Under the pieces are notes generated by a model. The model searched no databases and was not told the DNA's origin. It saw nothing but the letters and a program-made list of their open reading frames with translations. Both the position numbers and the translations under genes were made by a program. Shown here piece after piece: positions 33,736-46,158 of a DNA stretch of 64,000 bases (positions are counted from its first letter, which is position 1; each line of letters begins with the position of its first letter). Origin of the DNA: Chrysoperla carnea (Eukaryota; Arthropoda; Insecta; Neuroptera; Chrysopidae); NCBI RefSeq assembly GCF_905475395.1, contig NC_058337.1, positions 86,050,368-86,114,367 on the forward strand, read 5' to 3'.

Positions 33736-36700
33736 TTTAATTTGACCCTTTTTAGTAAGAGTTTTCAAATACCTATTCAACGATACCCTACTTACCATAG
33801 TTTATCGACTTTTATTTTCAGCCTTTGAGGCGTTCGTTTGGCCCTCCTAAAACAAACAAACGTTTAAAGATTATTACGTTAATTCATTTGTCTATTTAAA
33901 TGCTATTTAATGATACCCCACATAGTTCGCTGACTTTCATTTTTTGATTTTTCACAATATGGCGATTGGTTCCAATATGGCGATATTTGGCAGTATATAA
34001 ATTAATCAAAAGGTTCGTTCACTTTATCCCCTGAGTTCAAATTATTCCCATAAAAATTTTTTTCAATATGGATTTGGACATTTAACCATGAAAATCAAGC
34101 TGATAACCAGGATTGGCATTAATAATTCTAAGCAAGGATTTATTTAGATTTATACTGCCATGATATCAAAAAAATTCTTTAAATTTGTCTTAGAAAATAA
34201 TTATAGATTAGAAAAAAAAATACGTGTGGCACCTTCAATTTCATTTATTTCATACTATTAGAGGTTTTGTTTCGGTAAATAAAGTGGCGTGTGTTAATCG
34301 TCAGATTTCGAAATATCTCTACACCGAATTACAGAAAATTTGTGTCGACTTTTTAGCCATGAAAATCAAGTACTTCAGCATCTACTTTGTACTATATCAT
34401 ATCATGTTATATAAATTAAATGTGCGCCGTACTCCGGAAAGGAACTGGACGTTTTTTTCGGACGTAGGCTTAGTCATTTTTTAATATATACCTTAAGAAA
34501 AGATTAATTTATCTTCTTACGAAATTAATTTCATTGAAATTAACTACATTTTTAAAACTAGTCTCTTTTATTTATAGTTTTAATATTTCAATATGCTAAA
34601 TAATATAATTTAAAAAATAATACATTCTATTATTTGACTAGCCAACTCTACATTTCACACATACTTCCATATCTTTTTCTAAGTTTCTTCCTAGTCTGAT
34701 AAACAGAATCCTAAAGATTCGTATATCCGAATCACTATGTATAAAATTAATTAGATCTATAAATATTAATGATTATATAAGTCAATAATATTTTAATTGA
34801 AAGTCTATTGTTTTAGCATTTCATCATACAGTTATTGCGATCATGGCTATATTCTATTTATTTATATATTTACCAATAATAAATTTAATATCAAGATTAA
34901 TTAAATCTTAAAAGATTACTCAGTTTCAGTTCTTTAATCCAAAATAGCACCAATAGTAGAGATTTTGAGTTCAAAAGTTCCCTGAATGTAAGAAATTATT
35001 AAGAACTAAGAAGGCGGTCAGGAAAATTTCTATTAGCCTCTTTAAAATATTTGCTGAATCCGAAGGAACACAGACTTGGATAATTAAAGTTTATAAACTG
35101 ATGTTGCTGGTGTTGTTCGTCGTTCAAGGTTGTTTCAGTTAAGGTTTCCGTAAGTAAGGTTCAAAATTTAAATACTATAATGTCAAAAAGTATTGTTTTT
35201 TTCTCTGTCAAAAAACTAGATAGAAAAAAATTAATATCAAATCTCAATTCAGAACCCCAAAATTACCTTTCAAAACATTTTTGAAGCAACAAATGTAATA
35301 AATATGAGGAGACTCAAATGCATGTGAATTTCACAAACCCACAAAAAAATAAAACTATATAAGTCTTTGTTAACTTTATTGACATTTTAACTTGATATTA
35401 TCGAAATATAATTGTAATTCAATATTCAAAATCATTAATTATTTAAAATTGTGGTATAGAATACTAAATAGATATTTATCAGTAGAGTTCAAATCTTAAA
35501 TAATTTCAAAATAATCGATACTTCATGTGACGATTTGTATTCATCTTCAGTCGCTCTACTTGACGTATACCTTACACAAATAAAGGGATAGATATTATCG
35601 CTAGCCTTAAAATAGATAAGTAACTGTTAAGAGATTTGTAACAGGTTCAAATCCTTGTCGCTAAATAATTTATTATATTGTGAAAAATCGCATTATCTAT
35701 AATGATCTTCATTCTCTGTAAATTTGAGAAATATAAAACCGCTTTTTTATATTTTTGAAATGGAGTTAAAGAAGTTTCGCAATCAAAGAAGATTTACAAA
35801 GTTTTTCTTTGGTGGAATTAGTATAAGTTGGATCAGATGACATATTATTCCATTTCCTAACTAACTAAATATACCTATATCTTTAATTTGATCCAAATAC
35901 ATTTGCATTTACTGATAATAATTAATTAAAATTTTATATGTACGTGTAATAATGATATTTATTTTTGCTTTTAAGGTTTTAAAAAATGTAACTGCCTAAC
36001 AATATACTGAGCTGGTGTGAATTTCTTTTTTCTATTCGGAATAAATAACATTTTGCGTTTGTACTTAAATGACGAAATTAATTAGTCATTTTTAAAGTTT
36101 TCACACAACTTTAACCATTGTACGGTTTCCGTCACCAAAGATGAAAAAACGAAACCCCTTATAATTTACTCCATGTCTGTCTACGACAGACCCTTGTAAC
36201 TGTTACAAATCCTTGCAACTTTACCATTTGTTCAATGTTCATAAACAGAATATCCTTCGATAGCTGTCAATATATAAATAAAAAATTTAGTAATATTTTT
36301 GCGTCTATCGAATATTGCGAGAGATATAACTCCCCCACCCCCAAATTATGTGCCGTCTTGAAATTTTAAACTATATAATTTAGAAATGATAAATGTGTAG
36401 ATTATAGAACTTCAACAAAAACAATTTTGTCGAACTCCAACAAAGTGTCGAGATCAAAGATTGAACTCTTGCCTGAAACCCTTTCATACTTGTAAGGCAC
36501 ATTGCCTATTTTTCGAACTAGTGTGAATTCGAAGGTTATTTATATGTTCGATTTGCAATTTTTTTAATATTTCTTGCAAAACATATACAATATAGTGTCA
36601 TCTTATTCAAACCGGTGGATTAATTATATATATTTATATGTTTTTGTTAATATTATGAAATTCAGTACAAGGTTAATTTTACGAAATATGCTGTTAAATT

Positions 36701-37689
36701 ATTATTTTTATTGGGTACCTTAAAATTGAATATAATTAAAATGTCATATATCAAATCAACGTTATGCAATATCGTAAGAAAAAATAAAAAAATAAAACGA
36801 TTAATTTTGTTTTTATTTTAAATTATAACACTTTTTATAAACTATGGGAAAATAACTCTTCTCGGTCATTTGCTATATACAAACATAAACTATCAATTAT
36901 ATTAGTATCCCGTTAGCACTTGCGTTATGAGCATTTCTCGATTGAAACTTTTTCTAACTACATATAATTTTATCTATTTTCTAACTATTGAGAATTTCTC
37001 TCATCACGAAATGTTCATTGATCCTACATAATAGATATATATAAATATTTATGTATGTAAATACGTTTATGCGTCTGTACGCTATCTAGCGGTCGCAATT
37101 CCAATTTGAATAAAATTTGGTGTTAAGAAGGGCTTTGGTATTTGAAAGTTCAAGTTTGTTAATGAGAAAAATCGACAGATAAGGGGGGAGGCGTTCCGCA
37201 ATATATGAAATTTGAATTTTTTCAAAATAAAAAATATTTTTGTATTTTTTGATCAGTTATAAGCAAAAAAGTGCTGTAATTTTTTCTCTAGTCACTTAGT
37301 TTTCAAAAAGAAATTCTTGAAAAATTAAATGGTAATTTTGAGGAAATTCGTTTAGCTAACACAGCTTCTACGCTACGAACTTTTTATGTGATACCAACAT
37401 GAAATAATGTATACTGTAAAAACAGCCAAAGATTGAATTTGATTTTGAATAAATTTATTACTATTTTATGTAATAGAACAAACTACGTGTCCCTGTGTAA
37501 GACACTGAAAAAAACTATGTCCTATAATTGATAATAGAAAAGGAAACTGCTAAATTAAGCTTATCAAGACGAATGAAAAAATTTGAAACCAAATTTATGA
37601 TGCGTATTTTCCGAGATAATTAACCAAATCAATTAATAAAAAAATCAATAAATTTATCCAATTACAAAGTATTATAATCGGAGGAGAGA

Positions 37690-37945
37690 CGTTTGAGTAC
37701 AAAAGGCAATTTTAGACTTAGAGTTGAAATTATTTGTACCTCATTTTCAACTTTGATGATGAATTTTATTATAACCTCATGAATGTATACAAAAAATAAG
37801 AAAATTTTTTTTTAATTTCTGCCTTGATTTTGAATTTTCGATATTTTGAAAATTACTTCAGATATCGAAAAATTTTGTTCTTACTATTCGTCTTATATTC
37901 TCAAGGTATAACATAATTCACCATTAACAAATTGAAAATAAACAG
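37690..37945 (+). repeat. R4 dispersed repeat, copy 3
   Basis: TTTAGACTTAGAGTTG, GAAATTATTTGTACCTCATT, TTCAACTTTGATGATGAATT and GGTATAACATAATTCACC occur in the same order as in copy 1. Confidence 0.65.
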
Positions 37946-40735
37946 ATCGAAACTATCAAAGGAAAATTCGTTTAACACAAAATTTCAAACAGTTGTATAT
38001 CTACGAAAAATCATCGAATTTGGATCAACTAAATCTCGTTTGAAAATTTGTATTTTCTAGTTTTGGAATCTATTGCTCAAAAATTGCTCGTACATTTTTA
38101 AAGGCCTTTTTAATAATTAATACAGTTGTTACAAACCTGTGAAAAATTTTCTTAAAAAATATCATTTAAAGAATAACTCCGTTCGTATTCAAGCTTTTTT
38201 GTATGTAGGAAGAAAACCTCAAAACAAAATAGTAATTGCAATAAGATAATGTAATTGATTACCCTTTAATAAAAATATTTTTATTGTGATACTGTTAAAT
38301 TATTAAGTACTTCGTATTCTTTATCACTTTGTAGTTAGGTTTAAATAATTGTTTTAATAGACTTACGTTCTGATAACCACAACATCAGTGTTTAAACAGC
38401 GCGTCCCTAGAGGTTAATTACTAGGTAAATATAAACAAAGATTGAAAGTATTTACTTTTCAAAGTGTATTTTTATTCATTTAAAAAGGCCTTCACTTATT
38501 CATTGTCTGATTCATCAGTTAATTCTCTTACTTCCTTCCGATGAGTGTAAAATCAAATGCCAAAATAGATTTAAGTTTTCAGTTTATTTTTAAGAAAATG
38601 AACGGCGTTTTTTGCCTTTTATTTTCTCGCTTTGAAAATTCTCGTTTAACTTTGCATTTTCACGATTTCGACATTAATCTACGAGATTAATGATTGTGTA
38701 GAGGTAGTAGGACAACTCTTAACAAAAAAATTACTTTTTATAAATTTCTGTTGGATCCTTCGTTACTGACCACACTCGGTTTTTCTGAAGCACCGATGCT
38801 TGCTTGTTTTGTTTTTTTTTTTTTTTTTATTAAAATGCGTTTTGGTTTTTTTACGCACAAAATCGGTTTTTCGTACCTTTTCCATTTTTTCTAACCATTT
38901 GATCTCTTAAAAACTACTGAATTTCTGGAAAACCGGGCGGGTAACTTTATTTTTAATTCTGAGGTATATTGCGACGCTCATACTGCACCATTATTACTTT
39001 TCAGCTCAACTGCTTTGATTAATTTTTTGAATTCTTAAACCAATAAATTTAAAATAATTAAGTGACTTATAACATTCATATATGGGTTACCTTTCATATA
39101 TGATGATAAAGGGTAAACTTTTCATGACTTTAATCAATTTAAGCATTGCCATAGTTAAAATCTTACGCAATAAAAAAACCAAATGAATTTTCCTTGTCTA
39201 ATTATAAATTGAAAATTTATTCATACTTTAGTTTAATTATATTATTGTTTTCTTAGAATTTATATTCATGGTTAAATGAAGATAATAAATTGATAGAAAG
39301 AGTGTCCTGCGCGGTGTAGACAACTTTTAAAATGGTGTTAATAATAGGCTTTTGTCCACTAAGAATAAATCGGTTGGATAAAAGTTTCTAATAATTAATG
39401 GACAAAACACAAAAATTAAAAAAAAAAAAAATTATTTTTAAAAAGTAATATATCTTTTAGTTTGTTAGTTTAGTTATAGCCGCGGAAACGAAACACTAAA
39501 AACTAGTTCAAAAAATTTGAACTGTTAGACGAATTTGAATGCGGTTTTCTGCATTTGATTCGTTAGAGCGTCAGGAAATTTTGTCATCTAAATTGTTTTA
39601 TAAGAAATTAAAAATATGCAATTTACATAAATAATATGCATGTTATAATTGCATTTTAAATTGACCGTAAATATACTAAATTCACAATTCGGTTAATAGT
39701 GATGAAAATGATTTCAAACTTGTTATACGGAGATTTTGGCAGTTACTAAATATGAATATCGCGACAGAATTTGTCTATGAAGTACCTGATGCCCAGGGTG
39801 AACGGTATTCCCGCCGTCTCTTGGAGTTTTTGGGAAATTCGTTATATAATCAGTCCAAACTCGTTACTCGGGGTGCCTGAAATATAAAAATTTGACATAT
39901 CTGGTGAGACACTCTAGGTAAATTAGCATATTTTTTACCATCGATGTATAAAATAAAATTTCCCAACCACAAGATATATTATTAAAAACTTTAAAACTGA
40001 CTATTAATATTAAATTACAATTATTTCTTTTACATTGTTAGTTTATTTCTTTACTGCTAATAGAATTTTCAAAAATTAATCAATAATATTATAAATGTGA
40101 AAGTAGCTCTGTTTGTCTGTTACGTTTCCACACCTTAACCATTGAACCAATTTGTCTCCGTATGGAAATAGACGGTACGTTTATTATTATTCATAGATGC
40201 CGTTATATATTGAAACATGATATATGTTGGACCAATAAAGGTTATAGCGAAAAACCCCACTTTACCTGATACTGTAACTACCTAAATATGCATTATCAAG
40301 ATTGAGTTCCGAATTTTTACTTACCTCTAATCACCTCTAAGTCAAATTCTAACTTGAACTTTTATATATAGTTTACGATAATATCTCCGTTTTCTGTAAT
40401 AGTATTCCACTTGGGAATGCAAGGGCTAAACACTCCATAACCCAATCAACTCCTCTATAGTAGACAAGTCGAGTTACATATGCAAATAAACTTTTTTTTA
40501 ATTTTGTGACTGTTGCTGGATTCGAACTAAGTAATCACTAAAATAACAAAAATAATAATCATGCTTGAATGCTCTCACCTATCTTTAGTTCACAAAATAT
40601 ACATAATATAACATGTAAATAGTGTTGATTGGGTGGATATATAAGGACGAGAAACGGGCTTGGAGAGGGTTAGAAACAAAGACGCCTATCTAGGTGAGGT
40701 CTAGTCCTTGGTCGTTGGGTACTTTGTACAACACA

Positions 40736-40805
40736 CAGCAGTTTTTTTATTGTTTTCAATCAATTGAAAGTGATTGAAAACAATTTCAATTGTTTTCAAT
40801 CACTT
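40736..40805. repeat. Nested short palindromes
   Basis: ATTGTTTTCAATCA pairs with TGATTGAAAACAAT across an 8-nt loop. An overlapping ATTGAAAACAAT/ATTGTTTTCAAT pair lies just after, so the RNA or single strand could fold in two ways. Confidence 0.6.
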
Positions 40806-42466
40806 AGACAGTTTGATGCCCAGAAAAAACTACGCAACGACCGATGACTAGACTGCGCACAGAAGTAAGTTCAATTTTTTATCTCCGAGTTTCATACAGC
40901 AGAGTTTAAGCAGAAATACTGATATAAGAGAAGTAACACAAGTATATGTATAAAATATTAATCTATATTATATAAAAAAGTTTTGGCGAAAGATATATTA
41001 TCGTGGAGCATCATCTGCTTACCTACGATAGTACAGCTATAACGTAATCGTGCTCACGCAAAATTATCAAATCCTCTCTTGACGAAATTATTTTAATCAC
41101 ATTAAATCTTTAGGGACTTTTTCATTTTTAAATAATGCTGTAAAAATCCCGAAACGAAAAAATTGCTCTGCCAGAGGAGTGCATATACGTAAGCACGCAG
41201 TATGATTTCTGTAATATTAACTTAGTAGTCTTTATTTTGTACTCTGTTTATGGAAAATTTGAATGTATTTACTCAACTATGACGAACAGGAATTGATAAA
41301 ATGAAAACAAATTGGGTATTATAAATGGGAAATTTTATCTTCTATGTTATCAATAGCTAAACTTTCCGGATATAATTAGTAGCTCCAAAGTATTGTAGCA
41401 GTGGTTCATTTGCCATTTCAAATATGCAGATCTAATATTAGAAAAATTGCATAAATGAATAGATCTTCAGTATTATTTCAGATATATGTTCTTAATTTCA
41501 GCTAATATCATCAACATTATTCAGTTCTAAGCAAGTAAAAATAATTCATTTGTGTGCGCTATAGAGGCATCGCATCGGTTTAAGATAGCTACTATCATAC
41601 AGATATTACCTGATTCTTCCAACTTTGTTTTAATTTTATTGTATTTGTATATACATATAGTTCCAATTCCTCGTCGTCATATATACCCGTCAATATACTT
41701 CCATAAAACGTTTAATTCGAGTTTAGACTCGATTCAGACCTAATCGAAACATTATCTTTTCTAAATTCTGTGTAATTCGCGCACAAAAATCTCAGAATAA
41801 TGAGTTTTATATATTATTGAAACCTTGGTATAATGACAATAGATATAAATGTACGTAATTTGAAGATAAATTTAATATTTGAAAACTATGTGCAACAAAG
41901 TCATTTAATCTTATTAATTATTTTTGATTCTATTGGATAATTTTCTGTATTGCAATATTTAAAGACAAATTGTTTGTTCAGTATGTTATTACCATAATTA
42001 AGTTTTACTATGATTTCATCTCCGAACCAAAAAAGGGGGTGTTATAAGTTTGACCGCTACGTGTGTGTGTGTGTCTGTCTGTCTCCTAGGCGGATGAACT
42101 GATTTTGATTTTTTTTGTCTCGTTTGAAACATAATTTAATGGATTTAAATAATCGATTGAAAGGTAATTTAGTGTTCTAAGATATGTTTCAAATATGAAT
42201 TTAGGGTTCTGCACCCGAAACATTTGTCTTTGCTTTTAAAAATTTTGTAAATTTCACTTGTTTCAACATGGGTTCTGATGCTGTAACATTGAAATATGAA
42301 TTGGCCATACCCTATGATCGATTTCTTGTCAAAAAAGTATCTGACAAGCTATTAAATTTAAGAAATTAATAGGTATATTCATAATCAACAAATTAGTTGA
42401 TAAATTACCTATAAATAATATGTATAAGTAATATAAATTGTAAACAGACGTTATAATTTTATTCAA

Positions 42467-43018
42467 CAAGCGAAAACAAACAATTGACTGAGTTAATTGT
42501 TGAAATACCATGCATTGACAGTGTTTATTACTCGGTCACATTACACATACATACATGTTACACATACATAACTAATATTCCCATATAATATATACTATAC
42601 AATTTCTCTTAATTTGCGCCCTCACGGGTAAACAGTGATGTTTACGAAAAAATGTTTCAAACAAAAGTTGTTTATTTTTTTGATAAGGAAAATTTTTTAC
42701 ATTTAAACTTTTGTTCTATCTCTAACAGATATTCTTGTTAGACCCAACACCCAATTATCCTACGTTGCTCATTTAACACGACCTCACTTTTTACGTCCTG
42801 AGTACGCTGTAAAAATTTCAGCGTGATATCTTTTTTTTGTTTTTGTATTATCGTGCCCACAGACGGACGGACGGACGGACAACCGGAAATGGACTAATTA
42901 GGTGATTTTATGAATACCTATACCAAAATTTTGTTCGTAGCATCAATATTTTTAAGCGTTGCAAACTTGGGATTAAACCTAGTATACCTTGCATATGACA
43001 TATATGCATGGTATAAAA
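42467..43018 (-). repeat. R1 repeat, copy 3
   Basis: Full-length minus-strand copy ending ATGCATGGTATAAAA. It carries a GACG tetranucleotide run (four units, near 42862) absent from the other copies. Confidence 0.8.
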
Positions 43019-43343
43019 ACGCAGAACTAAATTACTAATATTAATTTTAATTTCGTAAGAAGGAAGTAGATTTGTTGCTAGAATTTTCTTTTCAAAATTT
43101 TGTTTATTAGTTATAACAAAATAGATAATTTATTATTTTCCTATACATATAAATCGTCCTATTTATCAAAAACTCTTTTTTATATTTAAAAAAAATGATT
43201 GAAGTCATGGCATGTTCACATGTGCCTATGAATCATTTTGTGCTCTAAACATTTTTAGGTACCTTGAAATGTCCATTACAATTTAATATTTTCTGTAAAA
43301 AATCATAACTATTAGCAAAATAAAACCTGTTTATTCATTAAAA

Positions 43344-43909
43344 ACAAGTAAAAACAAACAATTGACTGAGTTAATTGTTGAAATACCATGTATAGACAGT
43401 GTTGATTACTCTGTTACATTAAACATACATACTTGTCACACATATACATATAACTGATATAGCCATGACAAATACTATACAATTTGCGCATAATTTGCGC
43501 TCTCACGGGTAAATAGTGATGTTTAGGAAAAAATGTTTCTAACACAAGTTGTTTTTTTTTTTTTTATAAGGAACATTTTTTACCATTAAACTTTTGTTCT
43601 ATCTCTAACGGACCCAAGACCCAATTGACCTATGTTGCTCATTTACGAACATGACCTCACTTTTAACGTCCTTCGCTATAAAAATTTCAGCTTGATATCT
43701 CTTTTCGGTTTTGAGTTATCGTGATGACTGACGGACAGACAGACGACAGGCGACAGATAACAGACAGACAACCGGAAATGGACTAATGAGCTGATTTTAT
43801 GAACACCTATACCGATATTTTTTTCGTAGCATCAATATTTTAAGGGTTTCAAACTTGGGACGAAACTTAATATACTATATGAATATTTCATATATACATG
43901 GTATAAAAA
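43344..43909 (-). repeat. R1 repeat, copy 4
   Basis: Full-length minus-strand copy 326 bp after copy 3 and in the same orientation, from ACAAGTAAAAACAAACAATT to ACATGGTATAAAA. Confidence 0.8.
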
Positions 43910-45024
43910 TAGATTACGTCGGCATTATGGTACAAATGTAGTTTGGCTTCTTGATTTGTATATGAGGGGAATTTAAATAAAATTGTATATTGATTCTTGA
44001 AATCAATAAACCATGGAAAATTTACCAAAACATTCCTTATTTTGTTACATATTGTAAACAGATCAAACGTCCACTGCTTCGCATAAAAAATTTAAATTGC
44101 GTAATATGCAAGATTTTTTTAAAGAAAATTAATACATCGATTACAAAAAATTTTTTTCAACACATGACAGTATACAATCAAAATCAATTGACAACTTTAA
44201 ATTATTATCAACAAAAAAACTCAAATCGATAGCTTAAACATTTTATTATAATTTTTTAAAGATTGCATAATGGCATAAAATTCCCAAAAAGGAATTATCA
44301 TCGATTTTAAACAAAAAAAACTCTGCACAATGGACCGGGACCTAGTTCGGTCTACCCTCATTGAGTTTCCTAATGTAATCAAAATTTTATACAGAGTAAT
44401 GTATAATTAAACAAAGCTAAGGTTGCCGCTTCCTATCACGGCATGGCTATGCGTAATGATTAACGTCCATCAAACGATTATCGTCTCATCGAAATCTATC
44501 AAAACAAAGCTTAATATTACGAACACGATGGTACAATCTTGGCTTACTAAATAACAAATCTTAGAGTTGCGATAAGAAGTTCAATAATCAAGCAGAGACT
44601 AGTACCTAATTTATCTTCATCTAGCTACACACTGTAATTGAAAACTAAACTAAGAAAGCAATTAAAGTTTAAAACTGAAAAAATTTTAATCTGTAATAAA
44701 TGATTTCTCTATTTGTTATTCGATTATCTTTCTGTAAGAATAAGAAAGAAACGTATATTCATCAATTCCTTAAGGCTGCAGTAAAAAATTTTCGATGCCA
44801 TCATGAGAGAAAGCCATATTACTGATAACTTTGCAAAAAGTTGTCAAAATAGACACGTAAGAACACACATGTAAAGCCTTAACGGTGAGATAATCACAAA
44901 ATTTCTGATACAGGATAAATATTCTAAAATTTCCTTAGAATTTTTAGAAATTGGATCGTTCAACATTTATTATTATTTACACTTGTCGCGTTTTTTCGCC
45001 TAGTTTTCCATCTGAGCTAAAATA

Positions 45025-45630
45025 CAGTAGAACACCGACAACGTAAAAACCTCTACAAATTAATAAATTTTTTCCTTATTCTCAGAGACGAAAACCTCTT
45101 TTACTTAAAATAAAAAGCCTATATAACTTAAGCAAATAATATCGGCAATGAACTTCAGTAGCGTCAAGTAATGTTTCACCTCATTCCGAAGTTGTCCGTT
45201 TCATATTGAAATAAAGTAAAAATACTTCTAACGATTGACAAACAATTTCCTAATGATTGGAACAAGTACAGCTAAATATTTGTATTTGCAATAGAATGGG
45301 ATTCAATTTAAAATATGTTTATTGGTACAAAATGACTGAAGTTAAATAAACAAAATCATTGCTGCTATGAAAGAGATTAATTTTCGTTCATCATGCATTT
45401 TATTGATGGAAAATAGAATTGTACTTTGTTGGAATATATAATCGTGTAAATAAAACGAATCGATGAATCAAAATATGATTTCTTTGCGATTGCTTTAAAT
45501 ATAGGATTTGGCTATTACGAACACATAGCTGTCATGTCTAGTCCATATGTGATTGTGTCAACTACATGGAGATTGTTTTCGCCAACTTACAGAAAGTTTA
45601 AAATGGTTTTAACTAATCGAGGTTCTACTG
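45025..45630. mobile_element. Pogo-like MITE, 606 bp, TA target duplication
   Basis: The left end CAGTAGAACACCGACAACG and the right end CGAGGTTCTACTG are inverted over about 14 bp with two or three mismatches. TA flanks both ends (45023-45024 and 45631-45632). There is no transposase frame. It lies about 530 bp upstream of gene C exon 1. Confidence 0.7.
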
Positions 45631-46158
45631 TATCTTAATCAATTATAGGATACAGTTTGACCCAAACAAACACCACTTAACCACACTTAGATTCTACTGA
45701 TTATAATGTCAAAAAATGCATAATAGTCGCTCAGAATTGTAATTTACTTAAGTATACATTTAATTAATTTATCATTGGTATTAAATAATACTATACCACA
45801 CTCTAAGCAAGGAAGTTATTTGGAAAATCACTTCAAGGATTACAGTAAGTATAATATATCTACATATATATTATCCCTGCCCAATTATAAATATAGGTAC
45901 AACGAGCTATGCAAAAATTAAATATGTTATTTGAAGTGGGGGTGAAAATCTACTGAATATATAAACAAAAGATGGCAAAACTTATTTACCTATTTTTATT
46001 CATAATTTGTTGGGAATTATTTTTAAATATATATCTTTTTAATTAATAATACTAATTGTTAATAATAATTTTTTGTCCTTCAGTATTATTGCAAAATATA
46101 CATAATTTTGTTTGGAATCAAATTTTGTTTGTTTCTAAAATTATAGTACACAATAAAA

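Larger units (their letters stand above)
29388..46158. other. Intergenic region between divergent genes B and C
   Basis: 16.8 kb with no supported gene. It holds a LINE relic (30943-31135), SINE tail (32825-32935), R2 (33480-33735), R4 copies (32300-32470, 37690-37945), a short palindrome (40736-40805), two R1 copies (42467-43018, 43344-43909) and a pogo-like MITE (45025-45630). Stretches such as 34000-37600 and 38000-40000 are AT-rich with only short open frames. Promoters of B and C should lie at the two ends, but I see no clear TATA/Inr pair. Confidence 0.6.

Noticed and set aside
35598-35660. Possible pol III B box GGTTCAAATCC near 35643
   Set aside because: No convincing A box or stems upstream; a lone B box is expected by chance in this much AT-rich DNA with SINE debris.
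46020-46090. TATA box and TCAGT initiator for gene C
   Set aside because: TATATATC and TTCAGTATT are present, but about 50 bp apart instead of about 30. In this AT-rich DNA that is not evidence enough.
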